Source: Thiomonas sp. (GTDB lineage: Bacteria > Pseudomonadota > Gammaproteobacteria > Burkholderiales > Burkholderiaceae_C). From it: a stretch of DNA of 5,877 bases. Every line of letters starts with the position of its first letter. The first letter of the stretch is position 1. Under the pieces are notes generated by a model. It did no database searches. It was not told the DNA's origin and saw only the letters and a program-made list of their open reading frames with translations. The stretch lies in NCBI GenBank assembly GCA_028706735.1, contig JAQTVS010000189.1:1-5877 (forward strand). The letters run 5' to 3'. Position numbers and translations under genes: made by a program. Positions 5,752 through 5,877 of this stretch are shown here, piece by piece.

Positions 5752-5877
5752 AGGAGCCTGTCGGGCTTTGGAATCGTCGGCTGCAAATGGGCCGCAGCGG
5801 TCCATTTTTCACCGTCTTTTTGACCCATAGCGGGGCTATGGGTCTACAAATCCGGCAAAAACTGTCCTCGCTGGGCC
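5752..5877. repeat. Repeat-like non-coding segment with two closely spaced palindromes, reaching the window edge
   Basis: No credible gene lies here. Palindrome 1 spans 5785-5807: arms of 11 bp (AAATGGGCCGC and GCGGTCCATTT) with one mismatch around a single central base. Palindrome 2 spans 5822-5844: perfect 10-bp arms (GACCCATAGC and its complement) around GGG. The left part begins near CTAGGAGCCTGTCGGG, whose complement ending in CCCGACAGGCTCC feels like a dispersed intergenic repeat of Burkholderiales, from memory only. No transposase is visible and the right boundary is outside the window. It could be a REP-like element or the end of an insertion element. Confidence 0.45.

Noticed and set aside
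5785..5820. Terminator-like hairpin plus T-run on the plus strand
   Set aside because: No plus-strand gene ends here, the stem has a mismatch and a minimal loop, and the neighbouring palindrome suggests a repeat instead.

Overview
The window is GC-rich and carries four protein genes, all on the minus strand. Composition and protein style point to a betaproteobacterium, probably Burkholderiales (Comamonadaceae or Thiomonas-like). That assignment is an inference from recalled families, not from a search. In transcription order (right to left) the layout is: a palindromic repeat-like segment (about 5752-5877); a CsgG-like, peptidoglycan-binding lipoprotein gene (4646-5677) with its own terminator (4575-4611); an OFA-family major facilitator transporter (2805-4442); a hairpin (2731-2756); a fused FdsG-FdsB type formate dehydrogenase beta subunit (875-2692); and the first 290 codons of the molybdo/tungsto formate dehydrogenase alpha subunit (1-870), which runs off the left edge.

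The transporter and the dehydrogenase form a plausible functional unit. An oxalate:formate antiporter-type carrier would move formate or a related small carboxylate. The cytoplasmic two-subunit FDH would oxidise formate to CO2 and pass electrons through Fe-S clusters to FMN and NAD+. fdhB and fdhA are separated by 4 nt, and the ribosome binding site of fdhA lies in the last codons of fdhB, so they are almost certainly co-translated. The hairpin between transporter and fdhB could be a terminator or an attenuator that sets their relative expression.

The most notable observation is in the lipoprotein gene. Its natural start, with a Shine-Dalgarno, a basic n-region and a lipobox ending in Cys20, lies upstream of the first ATG of the uninterrupted reading frame. 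An in-frame TAG interrupts the hydrophobic core of the signal peptide at codon 15. The rest of the gene is intact, so this is either a very recent nonsense mutation, a sequencing error, or a case of stop-codon readthrough.

Other points for a second look are: the NuoE-NuoF type fusion in the beta subunit; the absence of the His-Cys3 cluster motif from the alpha subunit; substitutions in the normally conserved xEPGTxKDR segment of the FMN/NADH domain; a C-terminal extra membrane helix on the transporter that resembles the separately encoded 'MFS transporter small subunit'; and the lack of a lysine in predicted helix 11, where OxlT has its substrate-binding lysine. I see no CRISPR array, tRNA, rRNA or transposase gene.
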